From: Pseudomonadota bacterium
Lineage (GTDB): Bacteria; Pseudomonadota; Alphaproteobacteria; Rhizobiales; Rhizobiaceae
Direction of reading: 5' to 3'
Assembly: GCA_023388675.1 (NCBI GenBank)
Contig: JAEWFU010000052.1
Coordinates: 1 to 8,691, forward strand
DNA length: 8,691 nucleotides
Both the position numbers and the translations under genes were made by a program. Under the pieces are notes generated by a model. The model was not told where the DNA came from, ran no database searches, and saw nothing but the letters and a program-made list of their open reading frames with translations. This document shows, piece after piece, positions 1 to 6,276 of this stretch (positions are counted from its first letter, which is position 1; each line of letters opens with the position of its first letter).

Positions 1-14
1 GCGCCGCTTCGCGC

Positions 15-42
15 TGGACAGGCGCAAAACTCGTGTTATAAA
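15..42 (+). promoter_or_regulatory. candidate sigma70-type promoter of the tRNA-Phe gene
   Basis: TGGACA at 15-20 matches the TTGACA -35 consensus in five of six bases. TATAAA at 37-42 matches the -10 consensus in five of six, and the spacer is 16 bases. Transcription would start near 49-50, leaving a leader of roughly 60 bases before the mature tRNA. It is the only good hexamer pair I saw upstream of the tRNA and lies in the right orientation. No transcript evidence is available, and a tRNA co-transcribed from further upstream is possible. Confidence 0.45.
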
Positions 43-112
43 CCACGCGCTTCGGGCGGAACACCAACGCCGTCCTTTGCAAGGAAAGCCTGCCAGGGCA
101 ACCTTGCCGGAT

Positions 113-188
113 GCCCAGATAGCTCAGTTGGTAGAGCAGCGGATTGAAAATCCGCGTGTCGGTGGTTCGAATCCGCCTCTGGGCACCA
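113..188 (+). tRNA. tRNA-Phe (anticodon GAA)
   Basis: A 76-base cloverleaf can be folded by eye. The acceptor arms GCCCAGA (113-119) and TCTGGGC (178-184) pair perfectly. A D-arm with AGTTGGTA follows. The anticodon stem GCGGA/TCCGC encloses the loop TTGAAAA, with anticodon GAA at 146-148. The T-arm GGTGG/CCGCC encloses TTCGAAT. The 3' ACCA (185-188) is encoded, so the CCA end is genomic. The gene appears intact and functional. Its 3' end abuts an integrase remnant, which fits use of this tRNA as an attachment site: a tRNA target usually keeps its 3' sequence after integration. In Mesorhizobium loti a phe-tRNA gene is the known target of the symbiosis ICE. Confidence 0.97.
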
Positions 189-323
189 TTTTGCCTCCTC
201 GTAACATCCCACTAAGCAAGATAAATCAATGAGTTGGTAGGTTTTGGCTGCTCATGGCAACCCACCGCATACGGTTGCAATGCACCAGTTTGTGGGTAAC
301 GATCCGGCAATTATCCATTACCC

Positions 324-849
324 ATGCGCTTTCTGACTTCGCCTGTAAGAACGCCAAACCCAAAGACAAGCCGTATCGTCTCGCCGGTGGTGATGGCCTC
401 TATCTCCTCTTCCAAAAAGGCACCTCGAAGCTCTGGCAGCTGCGTTATCGCTATCTGGCAAAGGAAAATATCCTCTCCTTTGGGAAATACCCCCTGGTGT
501 CGCTTCTCGACGCGAGAGAGAAGCGTGACGGTGCCAAAAGATTGCTTATCAACCTCTCAACAAAACGCAGGGAAGAGAAGATTGCGGCCATTGCGGAAAG
601 CGCGCACCACTTTCGGCCTGATCGCGGAGGAATACCTCATGCGGATGGAGGAACGTAGTGCTGCAGCGGCCACCATCACCAAAACCAAATGGCTTCTCGA
701 AGACCTTGCCAGTCCACTCGCAAAGCGCCCGTCAAGGAAATCACCCTAGCGGAATTCTCCAACTTCTCCAGAAGATCGAGAAAAGTGGTCGCAGAGAGAC
801 AGCGCGGCGCTTACGAGGTGTGATCGGCAGTGTCTTCCGGCTGGCAATT
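324..849 (+). pseudogene. decayed P4-type tyrosine integrase (N-terminal and core-binding parts only)
   Basis: Conceptual translation across frames reconstructs a P4-family integrase. Bases 326 to about 602 (frame 2) give the N-terminal DUF4102-type domain, with ALSDFACKNAKPKDKPYRL, GDGLYLL, SKLWQLRYRY and an FGKYP-VSL-DARE-like segment. About 604-731 (frame 3) gives TFGLIAEEYL and ATITKTKWLLEDLASPL of the SAM-like core-binding domain. About 731-752 (frame 2) gives VKEITLAE. About 754-849 (frame 1) gives LLQKIEKSGRRETARRLRG and IGSVFRLAIA. This implies frameshifts near 600-606, 730-736 and 747-756. Another may lie just after the original start, because ATG at 324 is out of frame with the homologous ALSD. 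Homology stops at about 849, so the catalytic domain with the Arg-His-Arg-Tyr residues is absent; an intact relative is around 400 residues. The gene starts 135 bases after tRNA-Phe, the usual place for such an integrase. It cannot encode an active recombinase. Confidence 0.85.
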
Positions 850-1121
850 GCAAAACCAGACAGAGCAAGCAGCCACGGGCACGCAAGCGGTGTGGGACGT
901 TATCGAGCTTTGGCGGAGGAAGGGCCATCAGCGCCGGGGATGCACAGTCTTTTTCGAACGTATGGAACTTCCGGTCCTTGAGCTTGCGCGGCCGAGGCAC
1001 AAAGCGTTCGCCGCCAAGGCGAACACCCCAAGACGTGATCAGCCCCGGCACGGCCGGCGGTGTGGTTCGGAAGCGATCAGATGGCGAGCTGCATGACCGG
1101 GTCGAGGTCGTTAGCCGAGCC

Positions 1122-1138
1122 CGGCGCATCGGGCGCCG
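1122..1138. repeat. GC-rich inverted repeat, 6-bp stem and 5-base loop
   Basis: CGGCGC (1122-1127) and GCGCCG (1133-1138) are perfect reverse complements around ATCGG. The hairpin sits 9 bases from the larger inverted repeat at 1148-1178. No run of T follows on either strand, so it is not a typical intrinsic terminator alone. In GC-rich DNA a 6-bp stem can arise by chance; its closeness to the larger hairpin is the reason to record it. Confidence 0.5.
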
Positions 1139-1147
1139 AAGCATAGA

Positions 1148-1178
1148 GATCTGGCCTCCTCCTCAAAGAGGCCAGATC
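1148..1178. repeat. perfect 11-bp inverted repeat (strong hairpin, possible terminator)
   Basis: GATCTGGCCTC (1148-1158) and GAGGCCAGATC (1168-1178) are exact reverse complements separated by nine bases, predicting a stable hairpin in RNA of either strand. It lies about 190 bases past the stop codon of the leftward TAXI gene and could stabilise or end that transcript, although the sequence after the stem lacks a clear U-tract on both strands. Smaller inverted repeats follow at 1189-1202 (GTCTA/TAGAC) and 1207-1217 (TCCGT/ACGGA). A repetitive intergenic palindromic element of the kind known in rhizobia is another possible origin; a copy count would be needed to say. Confidence 0.6.
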
Positions 1179-1369
1179 AATCTGTCGGGTCTACGACTAG
1201 ACAACCTCCGTAACGGAACGCAGGAGCAGGTCATCCACCTCATGGTCTCGATGACTGTCTAAACTGATCCAGATCGATCACCAGCACGCATGTTACGTGT
1301 TGGCCTCTGTTTGGCTCACATCTAGACGATGCCCTCCCGATCGACGCGTCCCCCCTGCCGCTCATGCGG

Positions 1370-2515
1370 TTACTCGTAGGTGGGCCGGCCGGCTGCATCG
1401 AGCGCGGTGCGGCGCTCTTCCAGCCAGCGCTCGGTCTTCTCGCCTTCCGCTACATCGGCAACCTTTTCCCACGTCGCGGCAAGAAGTTCCTGGCGGGCGA
1501 TGAGATCGTCGTTGTGCGCCTGGGCTTCGTCGCTCCACAGGCCCTTTTCCTTCCAGAATCGGACCGCTCCGTCATGATATGGCACCACCCACTGGAAGTC
1601 CTGACGGTCCTCGGACCAGCCGACCATTGCGGACTCGATCTTGACGTAATTTTCAAACTGCTCGTTGATCGCCCTGGTCAGATTGTAGACGAGGTCTTCG
1701 TCCTGGTCGGGATAGGCGACCACGACAGGGAACGGGAAGCCCGCGCATTCCACAGGGTTTTCTTCCGACATGTTTGGTCCGAGCGTGCCGTTACGCGGCG
1801 AGAACTGCGGCTTGATTGCCCGCAGCCGCTGCCAACCCTCGGTGTTCGATGCAGGCAGGGGCAGCCACTTCAGGCCCGATGGCGAGGCGGCCGCCTGCTG
1901 AGCGAGGCCGCCAGTGGTCAGCGTCGTGATCGCGTCGACCTGGCCGTTGACGAGCGCTTCCCACGAAGCGCCGAAGCTCGCGACCTCGACGCTCTCGACA
2001 TCGTCCCACGTCATGCCGCCGAAGGCGAGAAAGCCTGCGACGTTGCTCTGCAGTGCCGGCGCCCCAACGACGAGCGCGACGCGCTTACCCTTCAGGTCCT
2101 CGACGGACTCGATGCCCGCATCGCCGCGTAGCGCCATGGTGAAGCAGTTGTCGGAGTTGGAGCCGACCAGCATGCGCAGCGGCTGCGGACCGATCTCCGG
2201 TGCCGAGAAAGCTTCCGTGCCCTCGACCGCATTGAAGGACTCGGAGCCCACGACACCGAACTGGACGCGTCCCTGCTGCAGCGGAATGAAGCGGGCGACG
2301 TCGGACGTGGCCGGCAGCACGCGCAGCGACGTGTCGTAGGCATTGCCCAGCGCAGTGCCGAGCGCCACGGCCTGATTGTATGAGGCCGCGCCGACGTCAT
2401 AGGACGTGACCGCGAGCGTGCCCGGAAGTTCGACCTCTTGCGCATGGACCAGCGACGAAGTGGTGGTGAGCAGCAGAAGCGTGGCGGCAGTGCCTAATCT
2501 TCTCATTGCGTTCAT
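1370..2515 (-). CDS. TAXI-family TRAP transporter solute-binding protein
   Basis: This 381-residue protein is the probable periplasmic receptor of a TRAP (sodium-driven) uptake system of the TAXI type. The ATG at 2515 is preceded by GGGAGGA (2522-2528) with six bases between. It starts a typical signal peptide: Arg-Arg, a Leu/Thr-rich core, and a likely cleavage after VHA at residue 25. The mature protein opens with TLAVTSYDVGAASYNQAVAL, the position of the TAXI fold's first strand and glycine loop. It continues with LQQGRVQFGVVGSESF, a VEDLKGKRVALVVGAPALQS segment and VNGQVDAITTLTTGG, all characteristic of the family. It is somewhat longer than the usual 320-350 residues. An in-frame extension upstream of 2515 has no signal sequence and reads as spurious. 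No DctQ/DctM permease is in the window, so the partner must be elsewhere or lost. It is probably the last gene of the leftward group. The substrate is unknown; context suggests a small organic acid. Confidence 0.9.
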   Translation of the reverse strand: MNAMRRLGTAATLLLLTTTSSLVHAQEVELPGTLAVTSYDVGAASYNQAVALGTALGNAYDTSLRVLPATSDVARFIPLQQGRVQFGVVGSESFNAVEGTEAFSAPEIGPQPLRMLVGSNSDNCFTMALRGDAGIESVEDLKGKRVALVVGAPALQSNVAGFLAFGGMTWDDVESVEVASFGASWEALVNGQVDAITTLTTGGLAQQAAASPSGLKWLPLPASNTEGWQRLRAIKPQFSPRNGTLGPNMSEENPVECAGFPFPVVVAYPDQDEDLVYNLTRAINEQFENYVKIESAMVGWSEDRQDFQWVVPYHDGAVRFWKEKGLWSDEAQAHNDDLIARQELLAATWEKVADVAEGEKTERWLEERRTALDAAGRPTYE

Positions 2516-2563
2516 GTGGTTTCCTCCCAAAAATGCCTGGAGCACCGCATGGCGCGGAGCTGA

Positions 2564-2598
2564 ATAACTGATTATCGGTCGGCCCGGTGATCCACAAA
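2564..2598 (-). promoter_or_regulatory. candidate promoter/operator upstream of the TAXI gene
   Basis: This is an AT-rich spot in otherwise GC-rich DNA. On the minus strand GATAAT (2576-2571) matches the -10 consensus in five of six bases. A weak TTTGTG (2598-2593) stands 16 bases upstream as a possible -35. The -10 overlaps a short dyad, ATAA-CTGA-TTAT (2564-2575), which could be an operator. A start here would give a leader of about 50 bases before the TAXI ATG. It would let the TAXI gene be expressed apart from the aldehyde dehydrogenase that ends 118 bases upstream. The -35 is poor, so this is only a candidate. Confidence 0.25.
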
Positions 2599-2633
2599 CC
2601 CCCGGGGCCACCATTCCGTTCTGCGAAACGGCG

Positions 2634-4064
2634 TCAGTCTCCCGGGAAACCAAGAAGCGCCTTAACCTCGAGATATTCCTCGAAGCCGTGAACGCCGAAT
2701 TCGCGACCGTTGCCCGACTGCTTGTAGCCGCCGAAGGGCAGGCTGCGGTCGAACGGGGCGCCGTTGAAATAGACACGGCCGGCACGGATGCGGTTGGCGA
2801 CGCGGCGCGCCCGCTCGGCGTCCCTCGATTGCACGAAGCCGGCCAGCCCGAAGGGTGTCGCATTGGCGATCTCGATCGCCTCGTCCTCGGTGTCGTAGGT
2901 CATCATCGACAGAACGGGCCCGAACACTTCCTCGCGGGCGATCCGCATCTGCGGCTTCACGTCGGCGAACACGGTCGGGCGGACGTAATAGCCGCGATTG
3001 ACTTCCACTGGCCGCCCTGGGCCGCCGGCGACCAGCGTCGCGCCCTCGGCGATGCCGGACTGGATGAGGTCCTGGACCTTGTCATATTGGCCCTGGCTGA
3101 CGAGCGGCCCCATCGTCGTGGCGGGATCCGTCGGGTCGCCGAGCCTGATCGTCTCGATCGCGCCGCGAGCAGCCTCGACGGCGATGTCGCGCTGCGAGCG
3201 ATGCACCAGCATGCGCGTCGGCGACTGGCAGTTCTGCCCGCCATTGGTGTTGCAGGCGTGGACGCCCGCAGCGACCGAGGCGGCGATGTCGGCGTCCGGC
3301 AGGATGATGTTGGCCGACTTGCCGCCGAGCTCCTGCGCCACTCGCTTCACCGTATCGGCCGCCAGCTTGGCGACCCGGATGCCGGCGCCGGTCGAGCCGG
3401 TGAACGACACCATGTCGATCTCGGGATGGGCGGCAATCGCCTCGCCGACGGTCGGGCCGTCGCCATTGACGAGATTGAATACGCCGGCCGGCACGCCAGC
3501 TTCGTGGATGATCTCGGCAAGCACCATGGCGCTCAGCGGCGCCATCTCGCTTGGCTTCAGCACGACGGTGCAGCCGGTGGCGAGCGCAGGGGCGACTTTG
3601 GAGGCCACCTGGTTCAGCGGCCAGTTCCATGGCGTGATCAACCCACACACCCCGATCGGCTCGCGCCGGACGATGCCGACGCCTTCGGGCCGCTCGAATT
3701 CGTAGCGGGCGAGCACGCGTAGCGCCTCTTCAAAATGGAACAGCGCCACGGTGGACTGGCGCTCCGTGGCGAACGTAATCGGGGCGCCCATCTCCATGGT
3801 CATGGTGCGGGCGAGTTCCGGCAGCCGCGCCCGGAATCCCTCCACGATGCGCTCGAGAAGCCCCATCCGGTACTCCCGCGTCGTCTCGGAAAAGTGCGAA
3901 AAGGCGCGGCGTGCCGCAATGGCGGCACGGTCGACGTCGGCTGTGCTGCCGAGGCTGATACGCCCGACGGCCTCCTCGGTGGCAGGATTGACGATCGCCA
4001 GCGACTTAGCCTGCGCCGGCGGCGTCCATTTGCCGTCGATGTAGAAATTCAGGGCCTCGTTCAT
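2634..4064 (-). CDS. NAD(P)-dependent aldehyde dehydrogenase (CddD/SSP0762-like ALDH)
   Basis: This 476-residue protein belongs to the aldehyde dehydrogenase superfamily, which oxidises an aldehyde to the acid in the cytoplasm with NAD+ or NADP+. Visible landmarks are ITPWNWPLN with the conserved Asn at 147, the cofactor-side LKPSE with Lys170, the FTGSTGAG loop at 221-228, Glu245 in QELGGKS, the catalytic Cys279 in NGGQNCQSPTRM, EEVFGPVL, and a C-terminal PFGGYKQSGNGRE. The overall pattern (GVCGLITPWNWPLN, EIIHEAGVPAGVFNLVNGDG) resembles the CddD/SSP0762-like group more than betaine-aldehyde or succinate-semialdehyde enzymes, but the substrate cannot be read from sequence. The ATG at 4064 follows a GGAGGA closely. 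The gene lies 105 bases downstream of the Ldh_2 gene and 118 bases upstream of the TAXI gene, all on the same strand, so a loose operon is plausible. The residue before the catalytic Cys is Asn, and the preceding Ser common in this group is Gly. Confidence 0.93.
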   Translation of the reverse strand: MNEALNFYIDGKWTPPAQAKSLAIVNPATEEAVGRISLGSTADVDRAAIAARRAFSHFSETTREYRMGLLERIVEGFRARLPELARTMTMEMGAPITFATERQSTVALFHFEEALRVLARYEFERPEGVGIVRREPIGVCGLITPWNWPLNQVASKVAPALATGCTVVLKPSEMAPLSAMVLAEIIHEAGVPAGVFNLVNGDGPTVGEAIAAHPEIDMVSFTGSTGAGIRVAKLAADTVKRVAQELGGKSANIILPDADIAASVAAGVHACNTNGGQNCQSPTRMLVHRSQRDIAVEAARGAIETIRLGDPTDPATTMGPLVSQGQYDKVQDLIQSGIAEGATLVAGGPGRPVEVNRGYYVRPTVFADVKPQMRIAREEVFGPVLSMMTYDTEDEAIEIANATPFGLAGFVQSRDAERARRVANRIRAGRVYFNGAPFDRSLPFGGYKQSGNGREFGVHGFEEYLEVKALLGFPGD

Positions 4065-4169
4065 GCATCCTCCGATATTCGCAAGACCTGTTCGTATTTC
4101 ATCCTAGGCGGTCGGTTTGACCTGGCAACGACGCGCTTCGCCTGTTTCGCCAGACGAACGTCGCGCATC

Positions 4170-5222
4170 TCACCCAGCACCGAGCAGTGGCGCTGGACCA
4201 CCCATCTCCGCCGCAAGTGCATCCAGGTCGCGCACCAGCGAGCGCGGCACGGTGATTATGCCGCCCGCACCGCGTTCGGCCGCGATCTTGCGGTCGCCCG
4301 GCAGCGCAGATCCCTCGTCCGCCAATATGGCGGCCGCCAGTGCCGCCACACGCTCGGCATAAGGCTCGGCAAGGCCGAAATGCGCCGGATCGATCGCCAG
4401 AAGCAGCCACGAGCAGTCGGCGGGCACGGCGGGGTCGCCATACATCGGCGCGAGTTCAGCACCGGCCGATCCACCGGCCAGCGCGCAGAGGAAGTCGATC
4501 ATCAACGCCAGGCCGAAACCCTTGGCCCCTGCCGCCGGCAGCAGCATGCCGCGCAGGCCTTCGGCGGCATCTGTGGTGGGGCGGCCGGAGGCATCGAGCG
4601 CCCAGCCCTCCGGAATGGCTTCGCCGCGTTCGGCCGCCAGTCTGACCTTGCCCATCGCCACCGCGCTCATCGCCATATCGAAGACAATCGGCGGTCTGCC
4701 TGCCGTAGGCACGGCAATTGCCAGAGGATTGTTGCCGACGACCGGGCGGCTGCCGCCCGGCGCGGGCAGCATCGGGCGTGAATTGCACATCGCGATGCCA
4801 ATCAAACCGGCGTCGGCCGCCACGCGGGCGTGGCGGCCGGCTATCCCAAAATGCGTCGCGGAACGCACCGCGGCAGCGCCCACCCCATGGGTCCGGGCGG
4901 CCGCGATGGCTTGGCCCATCGCCTGCCGCGCGACGGCATGGCCAAGAGCCAGGCCGGCATCAAACACTGTCACCGCGCCGCTTTCATGTACGCGTTTCAG
5001 CTCGGCCGTGCCGGAGATCGTGCCGGCGCGCAGGCGGCGCAGATAGGAGGGCGCCTGCAGCATGCCGTGCGAGCTGGTGGCCTGCAGGTCGGCCTCCACC
5101 AGTGCCTCGGCGACAGTGGCTGCGGCGTCCCCCGCCGCACCGGCAGCGACGAACAGATCGGTGAGATAAAGCCGCGCCCGCGACGTCTCGATCTCGACCC
5201 TATCGCTTGTTTCGTTCGCCAT
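4170..5222 (-). CDS. Ldh_2-family (malate/L-lactate/ureidoglycolate-type) dehydrogenase
   Basis: This 350-residue protein matches the Ldh_2 family of NAD(P)-dependent oxidoreductases, whose members interconvert 2-hydroxy acids and 2-keto acids (malate, lactate, sulfolactate, ureidoglycolate) or reduce cyclic imino acids. Visible family signatures are ATSSHGML with the conserved His52, ATHFGIAG with His124, a GIAMCNSRPMLPAPGG segment, VVGNNPLAIAVP, VFDMAMSAVAMGKVRLA, EGWALDASGRPTTDAAEG, and the glycine-rich GAKGFGLALMIDFL. The length is normal for the family. The ATG at 5222 was chosen because family homology begins just after it and a GAGGGA lies about ten bases upstream; the longer in-frame extension to 5318 has no homologous content. 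It is first in the leftward group and diverges from the hydratase genes across 184 bases, which suggests shared control. The exact substrate is not determinable; a 2-hydroxy acid linked to the neighbouring hydratase is the natural guess. Confidence 0.92.
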   Translation of the reverse strand: MANETSDRVEIETSRARLYLTDLFVAAGAAGDAAATVAEALVEADLQATSSHGMLQAPSYLRRLRAGTISGTAELKRVHESGAVTVFDAGLALGHAVARQAMGQAIAAARTHGVGAAAVRSATHFGIAGRHARVAADAGLIGIAMCNSRPMLPAPGGSRPVVGNNPLAIAVPTAGRPPIVFDMAMSAVAMGKVRLAAERGEAIPEGWALDASGRPTTDAAEGLRGMLLPAAGAKGFGLALMIDFLCALAGGSAGAELAPMYGDPAVPADCSWLLLAIDPAHFGLAEPYAERVAALAAAILADEGSALPGDRKIAAERGAGGIITVPRSLVRDLDALAAEMGGPAPLLGAG

Positions 5223-5406
5223 AACGCCATCCCTCTTCGACCCCCGTGGCGAAGCCGTGGCCCAAACGGCCGGCGCGGTCAAATGAGCGCGTGCTACCAT
5301 CGCTGTCCGTTTCACCACGCGGAATGCACCGAGGGGTGGTTTGCGTGGGCGCGCGCGAAGCTCTACGAGCGCGGTTGACGGCCTGCGCCGGTCCAGGGAG
5401 GTTGCT
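5223..5406. promoter_or_regulatory. divergent intergenic region, probable bidirectional control region
   Basis: These 184 bases separate the leftward Ldh_2 start from the rightward hydratase alpha start and should carry promoters for both groups. The ribosome-binding site AGGGAGG (5395-5401) is five bases before the GTG at 5407 and decides that start. The region also has the dyad CCACGC (5315-5320) / GCGTGG (5343-5348), which nests a shorter ACCAC/GTGGT pair and could bind a regulator. I found no convincing -35/-10 pair on either strand, and no regulator gene is in the window. Confidence 0.4.
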
Positions 5407-6276
5407 GTGGCGATAACATACGACGTCGTGAGGCGGGTCGCGCGCGACCTCTATGGCTGGTCGTTGAAGAAGGTTCCCGACGACACCCTCGTAGCCCTCG
5501 CCGACGCACGGGCGCGCGAGACCAATCCGACCTCGCAACGCACGCTGGATTTCATGCAGGCTGCGGCCCGCGCCGCCGAGCGCGAGGACCGTCACGCCTG
5601 TTCGGATGCCGGCTTTCCGACCTATTTCGTCAAGATGGGCACGCGGCTGACGCTCGACGGCGACATCCGCAGGGCCTTCGTCGACGGCTTCGCGGATCTG
5701 GTTGCAACGATCCAGCCGCCGATCCTCAAATTCATCACCCACCCGCTGACGCTGGAGCGAAGCTACGAAGGCAAGGACATGCCGATCGTCTCCTTCGATG
5801 TTGCCGACGGCGCCGACTATATGGAGATCACCTGCTCGCCCAAGGCGCTCGGCTCCGGTCGTTGGGCCGACCTCAAGGTGTTTTCCTATCCGACGCTCGC
5901 CGACATCGAAGCTTATGTGATGGAATGCGTCATGGAGGCAGGCTCGCAGCATTGCCCCCCGGTGGTGATTGGCATCGGCATTGGCGGCTCGTTCGACAAT
6001 GCCGCCAAGCTCGCCAAGATGTCCACGCTACGCCGCATCGGCACGCGCCATGCCGACCCGATGGTCGCCGACATGGAGGACCGGCTTCTGGTGGCGGTGA
6101 ACAAAACCGGCTTCGGGCCGATGGGGACCGGCGGCGACACCACCGCGCTCGCGGTCCATGTCGACTATTCCCACGGCCATGGCTTCGTGCCGGTGGCAGT
6201 GTGCTTCAATTGCTGGATAAACCGCCGCACGACGGCGCGCATCCACGGTGATGGGAAGGTGGATCGCGTTGAGTGA
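5407..6276 (+). CDS. class I fumarase/tartrate dehydratase-like hydratase, alpha subunit
   Basis: This 289-residue protein is the Fe-S cluster subunit of a two-subunit class I hydro-lyase (the N-terminal part of FumA-type enzymes; TtdA in E. coli tartrate dehydratase). Such enzymes add or remove water on a dicarboxylate in the cytoplasm with a [4Fe-4S] cluster. Three cysteines at the expected places can hold the cluster: Cys65 in HACSDAGFP, Cys183 in QHCPPVVIGIGIGG, and Cys269 in CFNCWINRR. The PP-IG-GIGGSFD-AA-LAK stretch is strongly typical. Two features are atypical. The usual CQDTG motif reads CSDAG, keeping Asp67 but losing the Gln, and the usual PKGGGSEN loop reads PKALGSGRW. The GTG start at 5407 has an excellent AGGGAGG five bases upstream; an in-frame TTG at 5341 has no such support. 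The coding sequence overlaps the beta gene by about 8 bases. A fumarase name would be too specific: an unusual substrate is likely. Confidence 0.9.
   Translation: MAITYDVVRRVARDLYGWSLKKVPDDTLVALADARARETNPTSQRTLDFMQAAARAAEREDRHACSDAGFPTYFVKMGTRLTLDGDIRRAFVDGFADLVATIQPPILKFITHPLTLERSYEGKDMPIVSFDVADGADYMEITCSPKALGSGRWADLKVFSYPTLADIEAYVMECVMEAGSQHCPPVVIGIGIGGSFDNAAKLAKMSTLRRIGTRHADPMVADMEDRLLVAVNKTGFGPMGTGGDTTALAVHVDYSHGHGFVPVAVCFNCWINRRTTARIHGDGKVDRVE

Larger units (their letters stand above)
850..1369. other. 520-base stretch with no recognisable gene
   Basis: Both strands contain only short open frames of about 60-130 codons, and I recognised none of the translations. They overlap one another on opposite strands and lack a convincing ribosome-binding site with a family match. 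The stretch begins where integrase homology ends and finishes at the stop codon of the leftward TAXI gene, so it is probably decayed island-edge sequence plus the 3' untranslated region of that gene. Its visible structure is the cluster of inverted repeats at 1122-1217, annotated separately. Confidence 0.6.

Noticed and set aside
746..1144. Leftward open frame of 132 codons across the integrase remnant and gene-free stretch
   Set aside because: It lies antisense to the integrase homology for its last part, matches no family I know, and has no supporting ribosome-binding site; high GC makes such frames common.
978..1262. Rightward open frame of 94 codons in the gene-free stretch
   Set aside because: It has an arginine-rich low-information composition, no recognised motif, and ends inside the palindrome region.
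2609..2632. Possible terminator after the aldehyde dehydrogenase (CCGTT/AACGG hairpin)
   Set aside because: The stem is only five base pairs and no T-run follows in the direction of transcription.
2516..2863. In-frame N-terminal extension of the TAXI protein
   Set aside because: It would bury a clear signal peptide, runs over the end of the aldehyde dehydrogenase gene, and the ATG at 2515 has a strong ribosome-binding site.
2688..3722. Long rightward open frame opposite the aldehyde dehydrogenase
   Set aside because: It is a mirror frame of a clearly recognised gene; its His/Arg/Gly-rich translation is typical of antisense GC-rich coding DNA.
5223..5318. In-frame N-terminal extension of the Ldh_2 protein
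   Set aside because: Family homology begins after residue 1 of the 5222 start, and the extension has no recognisable content.
5375..5406. TTGACG as a -35 box for the hydratase operon
   Set aside because: No acceptable -10 lies 15-19 bases downstream, and the ribosome-binding site and start codon occupy that space.
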